64,000 nucleotides of DNA. Source: Nocardia miyunensis NBRC 108239. GTDB taxonomy: Bacteria; Actinomycetota; Actinomycetes; Mycobacteriales; Mycobacteriaceae. A program made the translations under genes and the position numbers. This document shows positions 18,501 through 28,400 of this stretch, in pieces. Numbering within the stretch: position 1 is the first letter of the stretch; every line of letters starts with the position of its first letter. The notes below the pieces were generated by a model that searched no databases, had not been told where the DNA came from, and saw only the letters and a list, made by a program, of their open reading frames with translations. The stretch is from NCBI RefSeq assembly GCF_001613065.1, contig NZ_BDBQ01000072.1, forward strand, positions 1 through 64,000, given 5' to 3'.

Positions 18501-19413
18501 CGGTCAACCCATTCGACGCACCATCCTGATTCAACGCCGAACCCTTCACCACCGCGAGAACTTCGTGCCCCAGCCGCCGCGCATCCGACAACCGCTCCAC
18601 CACCACGACACCCGCACCCTCAGCGAACCCGGTACCGTCCGCAGCCCCCGCGAAGGCCTTACACCGCCCATCCACCGACAGTCCCCGCTGCCGACTGAAC
18701 TCCGAAAACACACTCGGCGTTGCCATTACGGTCACGCCACCGGCCAAGGCCAGATCGCACTCCCCCGACCGCAACGACTGCACCGCCAAATGCAATGCCA
18801 CGAGCGAGGACGAGCACGCCGTATCCACCGACACCGCAGGCCCTTCCAAACCCAACGCATACGCCACCCGACCCGAAACCACACTCGATATCTGCCCGGT
18901 CGCCGTGAAGCCCTCCGACTCCACCCCGTATCCCTGCGCGATCACACCGGCGAAAACTCCCGTCGGGGTGCCGCGCAACTTCTGCGGATCAATCCAGGCG
19001 TGCTCCAACGCTTCCCACGACACCTCCAGCAACAACCGCTGCTGCGGATCCATCGCCATCGCCTCGGCAGGCGAAATCCCGAAAAACCCCGCATCGAATC
19101 CGGCCACGTCATCGAGGAATCCACCGGCCCGCGTATACGACTTCCCCACCGCGTCGGGATCCGGATCGAACAACCCCGCAATATCCCAACCACGATCGAC
19201 CGGAAAATCCGATACCGCGTCCGCACCGCGAAAGACCAACTCCCACAGGTCATTCGCCGACGTCACACCGCCGGGGAACCGGCATCCCAAGCCCACGATC
19301 GCGATAGGTTCGGAGGTACGCTCGATCAGCGTCTTGTTCTGCTGCTTCAACCGCTCGATCTGAATGAGTGCCTTTCGCAAGGCCTCGGTCGCTTGCTCGA
19401 GCTTCGTGGTCAT
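9511..19413 (-). CDS. Modular type I polyketide synthase, two modules: KS-AT-KR-ACP / KS-AT-DH-KR-ACP
   Basis: 3300 aa. Approximate residues: N-terminal coiled-coil docking helix 1-30; KS 34-454 (DTACSSS, EAHGTGT, NIGHTQAAAG); AT 567-911 (GHSQG, YASH: methylmalonyl-type); KR 1143-1334 (LDD, B-type; Tyr in QANYAAANA); ACP with Ser in GFRSL ~1459; KS 1516-1941; AT 2041-2384 (GHSVG, HAFH: malonyl-type); DH 2401-2668 (HAVSGVVVFP; D in LDAAVQ); KR 2941-3131 (VDD, B-type); ACP Ser ~3251. It ends at the ACP with no thioesterase and no C-terminal docking domain. ATG 19413 has GGGAG upstream and lies 13 bases after the preceding PKS stop. A repetitive Asp/Ala/Val-rich insert precedes the second KR. 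It should add two units to the chain made by the upstream gene. Confidence 0.93.
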   Translation of the reverse strand: MTTKLEQATEALRKALIQIERLKQQNKTLIERTSEPIAIVGLGCRFPGGVTSANDLWELVFRGADAVSDFPVDRGWDIAGLFDPDPDAVGKSYTRAGGFLDDVAGFDAGFFGISPAEAMAMDPQQRLLLEVSWEALEHAWIDPQKLRGTPTGVFAGVIAQGYGVESEGFTATGQISSVVSGRVAYALGLEGPAVSVDTACSSSLVALHLAVQSLRSGECDLALAGGVTVMATPSVFSEFSRQRGLSVDGRCKAFAGAADGTGFAEGAGVVVVERLSDARRLGHEVLAVVKGSALNQDGASNGLTAPNGPSQQRVIRAALANAGLSASDVDAVEAHGTGTTLGDPIEAQALLETYGQGRVDGRPLLLGSVKSNIGHTQAAAGVAGVIKMVQCLRHGVLPQTLHVDVPSPHVDWSSGAVSLLTESREWPVTGAPRRAGISSFGISGTNAHVILEQAPAVSGNAEPAPAVLVEAVSDDAGLPVVPWVLSGKSAEALAGQAGRLLGYVREHPELGAGDVGLSLVGRSVFGHRAVVVGGDRADLIRGLTGLVEGEPGRNVVHGRAEVPGKAVLIFPGQGSQWLGMGVGLLDSSPVFAEHMRACAEALSEFVDWSLVDVLRGEANAPGLDRVDVVQPVLFAVMVSLAGLWRSVGVQPDAVIGHSQGEIAAAYVAGALSLRDAARVVALRSRLLVALSGAGGMVSLACDVERARELVAGWGDALSVAAVNGRSAVVVSGSPAALGELLAVCESRDIRARGIDVDYASHSSQVESIRDELLEVLSGIEPRTSEVAFFSTVTGGLCDTAGLDGEYWYRNIRQTVEFETAVRAACDQGYRVFVESSPHPVLVGGVEDTVGECVDGVGAVVVPSLGRGEGGLDRFLISVAQAYVRGVAVEWDAVFAGSDAQRIPLPTYAFQRRRYWLPGVGAGSGVGEAGSAAIGAAIDRLDSEIAGAGSHNMFELKWSQAPAAGGPATESTTLTWEEFARRKNLPHAVVADAAALDAVGADVARGAAASDGAVPDAVVLGVGALGGEVVADVYTAAHRVLLVLQSFLAQPVSSTLIVATRGAVALPGEDVNDLAGSSVWGLVRSAQSENPGRIVLVDTDSDVDAGEVLAVGEPQVLIRSGIAYIARLARVPVESDTSTARFDPAGTVLITGGTGMAGAAIARHVVAEHGIRNLLLAGRRGADAEGASDLVAELTESGARVRVAACDVANRDALARLLTEVPAEAPLSAVIHAAGVLDDAVIGSLTAERVDAVLRAKVDGAWNLHELTRGMNLGVFVLFSSVAGIVGSPGQANYAAANAFLDGLAVRRRVRGSAAVSLAWGWWAQASGMTGHLRAEDLARMNRVGLVAMSAREALGLFDAALSIDRPCLAPARIDPAEVRSRAVAGTVAPLFADLIPDSSRRSADDEETALTRRSHGSTEEEQREELLRMVRSHTAVVLGYPGSGDIDPDISFQDLGFRSLTAIEFGNRLKAATGLALSSTLIFDYPTPATLARHIWEEIAGVRDQGREESPVRAVVDEPIAIVGLGCRFPGGVVSADGLWDLVFDGRDVVSEFPDDRGWDVAGVYDPDPDAVGKSYTRSGGFLDDVAGFDAGFFGISPAEAMAMDPQQRLLLEVSWEALEHAGIDPQRLRGSSTGVFTGISNQPYGAASTEGEGYRLIGSASSVASGRVAYVLGLEGPAVSVDTACSSSLVALHLAVQSLRLGECDLALAGGVTVLSTPGVFPEFSRQRVLAADGRCKAFGESADGMGFAEGVGVVVVERLSDARRLGHEVLAVVKGSALNQDGASNGLTAPNGPSQQRVIRAALANAGLSASDVDAVEAHGTGTALGDPIEAQALLATYGRDRVERRPVWLGSVKSNIGHTQAAAGVAGVIKMVQALRFGVLPRTLHVDVPSPHVDWSSGAVSLLSESREWPDTGAPRRAGVSSFGISGTNAHVILEQAPEDAVSEDAEPDGVRLPVVPWALSGKSAEALTGQANRLLAHVRRYPELDASDIGFSLAGRSMFEHRAVVVGGDRDELIRGLTELVEGEPGRNVLHGRADTGGKTVFVFPGQGAQWLGMGADLHANFPVFAEAFDAVTDVLDKYLDRPLREILWGRDEELLNSTEFAQPALFAIEVALFGLLWQWGLRPDFVMGHSVGELTAAHVAGVLSLPDAAALVVARGRLMQALPEGGAMVAVQAGEDEIRSSLIDGVAVAAVNGPRSVVISGSERAVHAVADRWGEQGRRIHRLPVSHAFHSPLMEPMLDEFATLAESFAISEPEIPLVSNLTAGPADAGFGSARYWTRHVRETVRFADSVRFLESAGVTRFVELGPTGGLAASIEQSLSSPDTAVTIPVLRKGRAEPESLMVALGRLVVAGARCDGLFAGSGARRIPLPSYAFQRRRFWLSSAVSAGDASRFGVGETGHALLGAVVEQPGTGGVVLTGRLSSAAQPWLADHAVSGVVVFPGAGLVELVVRAADEFGCGAVEELIHRTPLVLPAEGAVQVQVAVGAGGDAGQRTVAVYSRRGADSGWVLHAEGTLSPNGFGPEVSDLSAWPPLDATAIDVSDVYARLAGWGYEYGPAFRGLRAMWQRGADTFAEVAVPADTGVQVAGFGVHPVVLDAAVQAVVATAGGGEVALPSAWEGVCLHAGGAEAVRVRVSPVGADAVSLEMVDSAGLPVLSVRSVTMRPVAAGELRAVLSGGGADDVFEVVWSPLPATGEPAVAVKTLSWNAFDQRMSSSDAVGSDVMGADGIRDMVGSDVAGVDGVRDVAASDVPVADVLRCAVAPGAAVGEAAASDGMGAEVVVQGAVVRDAGPADLVAAEAVARDVGTADAVVLEVDALRGEVVADVYTAAHRVLWVVQSWLAQPISDTLIVVTHGAMALPGEDVRDLAGAAVWGLVRSAQSENPGRIVLVDTDSDVDAAAILAAGESQIVIRSGTAHAARLTRASAGPNAVGAVFDSVGTVLITGGTGMAGAAIARHVVAEHGVRNLLLVSRRGMRADGASDLIAELTESGARVRVVSCDVADRDALAQLMSDIPAEAPLTAVIHTAGVVDDAVIGSLTAERVDTVLRAKVDGAWNLHELTRGMNLGVFVLFSSVAGIVGSPGQANYAAANAFLDGLAVHRRVRGSAAVSLAWGLWAQASGMTGHLATRDVARIGRGGLAAMSSQEALALFDAALGIDRPCLAPARLEMRAVERGTDVFPLLRTLIPTPLRRQVDTPREVARTSIDELSPAERRAELMAIIRAKAAVVLGFAGPDDIDPDYPFEDMGLDSMGAVELQNSLGAVLGQPLPPGLVFTYPTTAELADHLLEDLSGEVNPG
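10985..11260 (-). repeat. Degenerate repeat encoding an Asp/Ala/Val-rich insert in the PKS linker
   Basis: Within the structural part of the second KR of the bimodular PKS, about 90 residues follow a loose 8-11 residue pattern (SDAVGSDVMGADGIRDMV, then GSDVAGVDGVRDVAASDV and similar). Shorter versions sit at the equivalent position of the other two KRs (16360-16450 and 22080-22210), so the site tolerates repeat expansion. Confidence 0.6.
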
Positions 19414-19426
19414 GCGGTCTCCCAAT

Positions 19427-22400
19427 TCATCGGTCGTCTTGATCACCGAGAGCGACAGTGAGAAGGTCGTCCAAGCTCATATCGACGAGATCTTCTTCTT
19501 TGTGAGTCGGCATGCTCTCATCGTCTTGCGCGTTCGCGAGCCGTCGCAGAGTCTCCAGAACTCCCGACCGGCGGAGTTCATCGATGGGTATGGACGAGAT
19601 CAGGTCTTGAATTTCGGTGTCCCGGGATCCAGTCGAATCCGTCTGCCGAGGTGATCCGATATCGAACTTCTCCCGCATATGCCGGGCGAGGGCCGCTGGT
19701 GTCGGATAATCGAATACGAGCGTGGACGACAATGCCAGTCCCGTCATCGCTTTCAGCCGATTACGCAGTTCGACCGCGGACAGCGAATCGAACCCCACAT
19801 CACGGAAGGCCGCATCGGGGGCGACATCGTCGGGGCCGGTGTATCCCAGCACCACAGCGGCCTGCGACCGGACCATTCGAAGCAGGATCGCGTGCTGTTC
19901 GTTCTCGGCCAACCCGTGCAACTGCCGGGCCAGCGTCGAGACCGGCTCCCCGGCAGCGTCATCGACCGACCGCCGCCCCGGGCCACGGACCAGGCCCGCG
20001 AACAATGGCGCGTGGGTGCCCGCCCGGCGCATCGCCGCCGGATCGAAGCGCGCCGCGACCAGACAGGGGCGATCGAAGCGTAAGGCGTTGTCGAACAACG
20101 CAACTGCCTCCCGCGACGACATCGCCGCCAGTCCACCGCGACTCATCCGGGCCACATCCTGCGTTTGCAGATGTCCGGTCATGCCGCTGGCCTGCGCCCA
20201 CAGTCCCCACGCCAGCGATACGGCCGCGGAACCCTGCGCCCGACGATGCGCGGCCAAGCCGTCCAGAAAAGCGTTCGCCGCGGCATAGTTACCCTGTCCG
20301 GGCGTACCCACGGTGCCCGCCACCGACGAAAACAGTACGAACGCGGGAAGATTCATGTCGCGGGTCAGTTCGTGCAGATTCCACGCGCCGTCGACCTTCG
20401 CACGCAACACCCGGTCCACGCGCTCGACGGTCAACGAGTCGACAACCGCGTCATCGAGCACCCCGGCAGCATGGATCACCGCCGACAGCGGTACCTCTCC
20501 CGATACGTCAACCAGCAACCGCGCCAACGCATCCCGATCGGCGACATCGCAGGCCGCGACCCGTACCCGCGCGCCCGACGCGGACAACTCCGTCACCAGA
20601 TCATCCACACCGTCCGCCCGCGGACCGCGCCGGCCGACCAGCAACAGATTCCGGACACCGTGCTCGGCCACCAGGTGACGGGCCAGCACGGCACCGGCCA
20701 TACCGGTGCCGCCCGTGATCAACACCGTGCCCGCCGCGAACGCGCCGGGCATCGTCAGGACGAGCTTGCCGGTATGCCGCGCCTGACCGAGGAATCGGTA
20801 CGCATCCGGTGCCCGGCGCACATCCCAGGTGGTCACCGGCAGCGGCCGCAGCACCCCGGCCTCGAACCACCCCACCAGGTCGGCCAGCATCGCCCGTATC
20901 CGTTCGGGTGCGATCTCGAACAGATCGAACGCCCGATAGCGCACCCCCTGATAGCGGTCGGCGATCACCCCCGCATCCCGGATATCGGTCTTTCCCATCT
21001 CCAGAAATCGTCCCCCGCGCGGCAGCAACCGCAACGACGCGTCGACGAACTCTCCGGCCAGCGAATCCAGCACCACATCCACACCGTTCCCCCCGGTGCC
21101 GGTCAGGAATTTCCGTTCGAACTCGAGCGTCCGGGAATCGGCGATGTGATCCTCGTCGAAGCCCGTGGCCCGCAACATATTCCACTTACCAGTGCTCGCG
21201 GTGGCGAACACCTCGAGCCCCCAGTGCCGGGCCAATTGCACCGCCGCCATGCCCACGCCGCCGGTTGCGGCATGCACCAGCAGCGATTCACCGGCGCGCA
21301 CCTCACCCAGATCCGCCAGTGCGTAATAGGCGGTCAGGAACGCCACCGATACCCCGGCGGCCTCGGCGAAGGACCAGCCCGCCGGAATGGCCGCCACCAT
21401 CCGGTGATCGGCGACCACACGCGGACCCGCTCCGATGAGCACACCCATCACCCGGTCGCCCACCGCGAAATCGGTTACCGCAGAACCTATCTCGACGATC
21501 ACCCCAGCACCCTCGCCACCCGGCACGGCGTCCTGCGTGGGATACATGTCGAGCGCGATCAGTACGTCGCGGAAATTGACTCCGGCCGCGTACACCGCCA
21601 CCCGCACCTGCCCGGCCTCGAGCGGGGCATCGGCTTGCGGAAATGCCTCCAGGGAGAGGTTTTCCAGCGTGCCCTTCTCGGCGATACCCAACCGCCAGGG
21701 CCCGTCGTCCGGCGGTATCAGGATCTCACCGACGGATGCCGCGGCGAGGCGGGCGATGTGCGCGATCCCGTTGCGGACCAGCACCTGCGGTTCTCCCACC
21801 GCCAGAATCGCTGCCGCATCGGCGTCAGAGTCGGTATCCGCCAAGATGATTCGCCCGGGACTCTCCGTCTGCGCCGACCGCACCAAACCCCACACCGCCG
21901 CACCGGCCAGATCGACGACATCCTCGCCCGGCAACGCCATCGCACCATGGGTAACTACGACCAGAACACCCGAAACATCCTGCGCCAACCACGATTTCAC
22001 CGTTTCCAGCACGCGATGAACGACGTCGTAGACGTCGGCCACCACCTCCCCGCCGGAGGCACCCACCTCCAACACCACAGCATCCGGATCTCGAACGACA
22101 TCCGCTGCCGCCACATCCGGGGCCGCCGCATCCGGAGCGGCTGCGCCCCGGGCGGCATTGGCGCCCAAAACATCCGACGCGGCAGCATGTGTCGCCACGT
22201 CCGGGATGCTCGTGTGCTGTTGGAATGCCTCCCAGGTCAATGTTGTCACGGGCACGGCGAGGGTCGCGGTCGCGGGAACCGGTGACCACAGCACCTCGAA
22301 CACGTTGTCCGTATCGGCCCCGAGTTGGCCCTTTGCCGCCGCACGCAGTTGTCGGACGGACGCCGGACGCATTGCCACCGACCGCGCCGACAACACCGGA

Positions 22401-25400
22401 AGACCCTCGCTGTCGGCCAATTCCAGCGATATCGCATCGGGGGCGGCCGGGCTGATCCGCGCACGTACGGCACCGGCTCCCGATGCGTGCAGCGATACTC
22501 CCTCCCAGGCGAACGGCAGCGCGATTTCTCCCGTATCGGCAGCGATTACCGCGGCATGCAGGGTCGCGTCCAGCAGCATCGGATGCACTCCGAAACCGGT
22601 GACGTCCACACCGGCGTCCGGGGGGACGGCGACCTCGGCGAACAGTTCGTCACCGCGACGCCACATCGCACGCAGGCCCTGAAATGCCGGGCCGTACTCG
22701 TATCCTCTGGCGGTCAACCGGTCGTAGGCATCGGAGACGTCGACCGCGCTGGCGTCGAGTGGTGGCCACACCGACAGATCCGATGCGTGCGACACGACGG
22801 CATCGGCGCTCAACGTTCCCTCGGCGTGTAATGCCCAGTCGGAGTTCGCACTTCGCCGCGAGTACACCGCCACCGTCCGCTGCCCGGCGTCTCCACCGGC
22901 TCCGACGGCCACCTGCACCTGAACCGCTCCCTCGGCCGGCAGCACCAGCGGGGCCCGCAGGGCCAGTTCCTCGACGACACCGCAGTCGACCTGGTCACCG
23001 GCACGAACGACCAGTTCCAGGAATCCGGCCCCGGGAAAGAGCACCACTCCGGATACCGCGTGACCGGCAAGCCATGGCTGGGCCGCCAGCGAGAGTCGCC
23101 CGGTCAGAACGACTCCGCCGGTACCGGGCTGCTCGACCACCGCGCCGAGCAGGGCGTGTCCGGTCTCGCCCACACCGAACCGACTCGCGTCCCCGACTTC
23201 GGCCGAACCCGCCAGCCAGAACCGGCGTCGCTGAAACGCGTACGTCGGCAAGGGAATACGACGGGTTCCAGGCCGCGCGAAGAACGAATTCCACTCCACA
23301 CTCACGCCGCGCACATAAGCCTGCGCGACAGAGATCAGAAACCGATCCAGCCCGCCATCGCCACGACCGAGCGATGGAATGGCCACTGCTCCAAGATCTT
23401 CGACGCGATCACCCGCCGTGTCCTCGATACCGGGGATCAACACCGGATGCGGACTGGATTCCACGAACACCCGGAACCCCTGGTCACAAGCCGCACGAAC
23501 CGCTGTCTCGAACTCCACCGTCTGCCGGATATTGCGATACCAGTACTCACCATCCAAAACCGCTGTATCACAGAGGCTTCCGGTCACCGTAGAGAAGAAC
23601 GCGACCTCCGAAGTACGTGGCTCGATATCCGACAACACCTCGAGCAATTCGTCGCGGATGGCCTCGACCTGGCTCGAATGCGACGCATAGTCCACATCGA
23701 TACGACGCGCACGTATGCCGTGGCCCTCGCAGTGAACCAGCAACTCCTCCAGGGCAATTGGCACACCCGACACCACAACAGCCGAACGACCATTCACCGC
23801 AGCAACACTCAACGCACCACCCCAACCAGCCACCAACTCACGAGCCCGCCCGACATCACACGCCAACGACACCATCCCACCCGCACCCGACAACCCCACC
23901 AACAACCGACTCCGCAAGGCCACGACCCGAGCCGCATCACGCAACGACAAAGCACCCGCGACATAGGCGGCAGCGATCTCGCCTTGGGAATGCCCGATCA
24001 CCGCATCCGGCTGGACTCCCATCGACCGCCACAACCCCGCCAACGACACCATCACCGCAAACAACACCGGCTGCACCACATCGACACGATCAAGCCCCGG
24101 CGCACCATTCTCATCACGCAACACATCGACCAAAGACCAATCCACAAACTCCGACAACGCAGCCGCACAAGCCCTCATGTGCTCGGCAAACACCGGCGAA
24201 CCATCCAGCAACGCCACACCCATACCCAGCCACTGAGAACCCTGACCCGGAAACACGAACACCGTCTTGCCGGGGATCCCGGCACGCCCGCACACCACAT
24301 TCCGGTCAGGCTCACCTACAACCAGCCTGCCCAGCCCACGAACCAATTCCCCACGATCACCACCAACCACCACCGCCCGATGCTCGAACACCGACCGACC
24401 CGTAAGCGAAAACCCGACATCGGCCGCACCCAATTCCGGACGCCTCTGCACGTACTGCAACAACCGATCCGCCTGCCCCACCAACGCCTCGGCGGACTTC
24501 CCCGACAACACCCAAGGCACCACCGAACCCGCACGAGGTCCAACACCATCCGTTTCGCCACCACCAGGCACAACACCAGCGGGTACATCATCAACGGGTA
24601 CAAAACCACCAGCTACGGCACCAGCAGGTGCGACACCACCAGCCACTACGCCGCCAATAGCCACGACATCATCGGCTACAGCACCAACGGAGACGAAACC
24701 ATCGGCTGCTCCGCCGACAAGTACAGCACCGTCGGCGGCGGCACCAGCAGGTACGACACCGTCGCCTGGGCCAGCGTTATCGGCTACGACACCAGTCGGT
24801 CCGACACCATCGGCTACAGCGCCAACGGCTGGAGCGCCGTGAGTTCGACGGCGTGCTTCTTCGGGTGGTGCCTGTTCCAGGATTACGTGTGCGTTCGTAC
24901 CACTGATTCCGAACGACGAAACAGCCGCACGATGTGGCGCGCCGGTGTCGGGCCATTCCCTGGGCTCGGTCAGCAATTCCATTGCGCCCGAGGACCAATC
25001 CACATGTGGGGTGGGTGCATCCACGTGGAGTGTCTGCGGCAGCACACCGTGCCGCAGTGCCTGCACCATCTTGATCACACCGGCCATTCCGGCCGCGGCC
25101 TGGGTGTGGCCGATATTCGACTTCACCGATCCCAGCTGGACCGGCCGCCCCTCGGCGCGATCGCGTCCGTAGGTCGCCAACAGCGCTTGCGCCTCGATGG
25201 GATCGCCCAATCTGGTGCCGGTCCCGTGCGCTTCGACCGCGTCCACATCGGATGCCGACAGACCGGCATTGGCGAGCGCGGCCCGGATCACTCGCTGCTG
25301 CGCAGGACCGTTCGGTGCGGTCAACCCGTTGGACGCGCCGTCCTGATTGATCGCCGAACCCTTTACCACCGCGAGGATTTCGTGCCCCAGCCGCCGCGCG

Positions 25401-28400
25401 TCCGACAATCGCTCCACCACCACGACACCCGCGCCCTCGGCGAAACCCGTACCGTCCGCCGCGGCGGCGAATGCCTTGCAACGCCCGTCCACCGACAACC
25501 CCCGCTGCCGACTGAACTCGGTGTAGATCCTCGGCGTGGCCATCACGGTGACGCCACCGGCCAAGGCCAGATCACATTCACCCAGCCGCAACGACTGCAC
25601 CGCCAAATGCAACGCCACCAGCGACGACGAACACGCCGTATCCACCGACACCGCCGGCCCTTCCAAACCAAGCACATACGCCACCCGACCCGACGCCACA
25701 CTCGACGTCTGGCCGGTGCCCGAGTAATCCTCGGTTTCGGCGGCCGCCGCCTGCGTGCCGTAGCCCTGCGCGATCAGGCCGGTGAAGACTCCGGTCGAGC
25801 TGCCGCGCAGCCGCTGCGGATCAATTCCCGCGTGCTCCAACGCTTCCCACGACACCTCCAGCAACAATCGCTGCTGCGGATCCATCGCCGTCGCCTCGCG
25901 CGGGCCGATGCCGAAGAACGCCGCGTCGAATCCGGCCGCGTCGTCGAGGAATCCGCCCGACCGCGTGTAGGACTTACCCACCGCATCCGGGTCCGGATCG
26001 AACAACCCCGCAATATCCCAACCCCGGTCGACCGGAAACTGGGAGACGACGTCTCGTCCACGAAAGACCAACTCCCACAGATCATCCGGTGATGCCACCC
26101 CGCCGGGGAACCGGCACCCCAGCCCCACGATCGCAATCGGCTCGTCCACCACCGCGCGCACCGGCGACTCGGGGTGCCCTCGATCCCGCGCCCCGACGAT
26201 CTCCTCCCACATGTGGCGAGCGAGCATCGCGGGCGTCGGGTAATCGAAAACGAGTGTGGACGAGAGCGCCGACCCGGCGACAGCCTCGAGCCGATGACGT
26301 AGTTCGACCGCCGACAGCGAGTCGAATCCCATGTCGCGGAACACCGTATCCGGATCGATATCGCCGGGACCGTCGTGTCCCAGCACGACGGCGACCTGAG
26401 ATCGGACCATCTGCACCAGCACGGCATACTGTTCGCCCTCGGCCAACCCGTGCAACCGCTGTGCCATCGCCGAGACCGGTGCAACGACGTCCTCGCCGGG
26501 AGGTCCGGCAATCGAGTCCGACGACCCGCGCCCCACCTCACTCGACCCAGCCGCACGACCGGGCTCCGGCAACCAGAATCGTCTGCGCTGGAACGCGTAC
26601 GACGGCAACGGAATACGACGAGTGACCGTTCCATCGAACACCGCACGCCATGTCACCCCCACACCGCGCACATAGGCCTGCGCGACAGAGATCAGAAACC
26701 GATCCAGCCCGCCATCGCCACGACCGAGCGATGGAATGGCAACTGCTCCAAGATCTTCGACGCAATCACCTGTCGTGCCCTCGATACCGGGGATCAACAC
26801 GGGATGAGGGCTGGATTCGACGAACACCTGGAACCCCTGGTCACAAGCCGCGCGGACCGCTGTCTCGAACTCCACCGTCTGCCGGATATTGCGATACCAG
26901 TAGCCACCATCCAAACCGGCTGTATCACACAAACCTCCGGTCACCGTAGAGAAGAACGCGACCTCCGAAGTGCGCGGCTCGATACCCGACAACACCTCGA
27001 GCAACTCGTCCCTGATGGACTCGACCTGACCCGAATGCGACGCATAGTCCACATCGATACGACGCGCACGTACACCGTGGCCCTCGCAGTAAACCAGCAA
27101 CTCCTCCAACGCAACCGGCGCACCCGACACCACCACGGCCGAACGACCATTCACCGCAGCGACACTCAACGCACCACGCCAACGGTCCACAAGTTCATGC
27201 ACTCGCTCGACATCACACGCCAACGACACCATCCCACCCGCACCCGACAACCCCACCAACAACTTGCTTCGCAAAACCACAACCCGAACCGCATCACGCA
27301 ACGACAAAGCACCCGCCACATACGCCGCAGCGATCTCACCTTGGGAATGCCCGATCCCGCATCCGGCTGCACTCCCACCGACCGCCACAACCCCGCCAAC
27401 GACACCATCACCGCAAACAACACCGGCTCACAACATCCACCCGATCAAGCCCCGGCGCATTGGCCTCACCACGCAACACATCAACCAAAGACCAATCCAC
27501 AAACTCCGACAACGCCTCAGCACAAACCCTCACGTGCTCGGCGAACACCGGCGAACCATCCAGCAACCCCACACCCATACCCAGCCACTGCGAACCCTGA
27601 CCCGGAAACACGAACACCGTCTTGCCCACACCACCACCCCGGCCATGCACGACATTCCGCCCCGGCTCACCTACAACCAGCCCGCCCAACCCACGAACCA
27701 ATTCCTCACGATCACCACCGACCACCACCGCCCGATACTCGAACACCGACCGACCCGCCAACGAAAAACCAACATCGGAAACATCCAATTCCGGACGCTC
27801 CCGCACATATCGCAACAACCGATCCGCCTGCCCCACCAACCCCTCGGCGGACTTCCCCGACAACACCCACGGCACCACCGAGGAACCCACACCCGCCGAA
27901 ACACCATCGGACAGGGCCCTGTCGGTTACCGAATCCTCAACCTCACACTCGTCTACAGACGAAAGCACCACATGACAATTCGCGCCACCCATACCGAAAG
28001 AACTCACACCGGCAATCCGCGGAGCACTATCATCCCATGCAGTCGATACCTTGCTGACCCGTATACCGAAAGCATCCAAATCGATATCCGACCGCGGTGC
28101 ACGATAATTCAGACTGGCCGGAATCCTCCGATGCCGAATAGCCAGGACCGTCTTCAGAAGGCCGGCGATACCGGCAGCACCGAGAAGATGCCCGATATTC
28201 GTCTTGACCGATCCGACCAGCAATGGATCATCCGCCGAACGCGGACCGAATACCGCGCCCAGCGCCGCGGCCTCGACCGGATCACCGACCTTCGTACCGG
28301 TCCCGTGCAATTCGACATAATGCGCGCTGCGCGGGTCCATTCGCGCGTCTTGATAGGCACGCCGCAGCACATCGGTCTCACCCGCCACGGTGGGCAGCGC

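Noticed and set aside
23060..26092. Long plus-strand open frame (over 1000 codons)
   Set aside because: It is the antisense of KS/AT/DH regions of the PKS. The protein is Arg/His/Pro/Thr-rich without any domain. High GC3 on the coding strand suppresses stops on the other strand.
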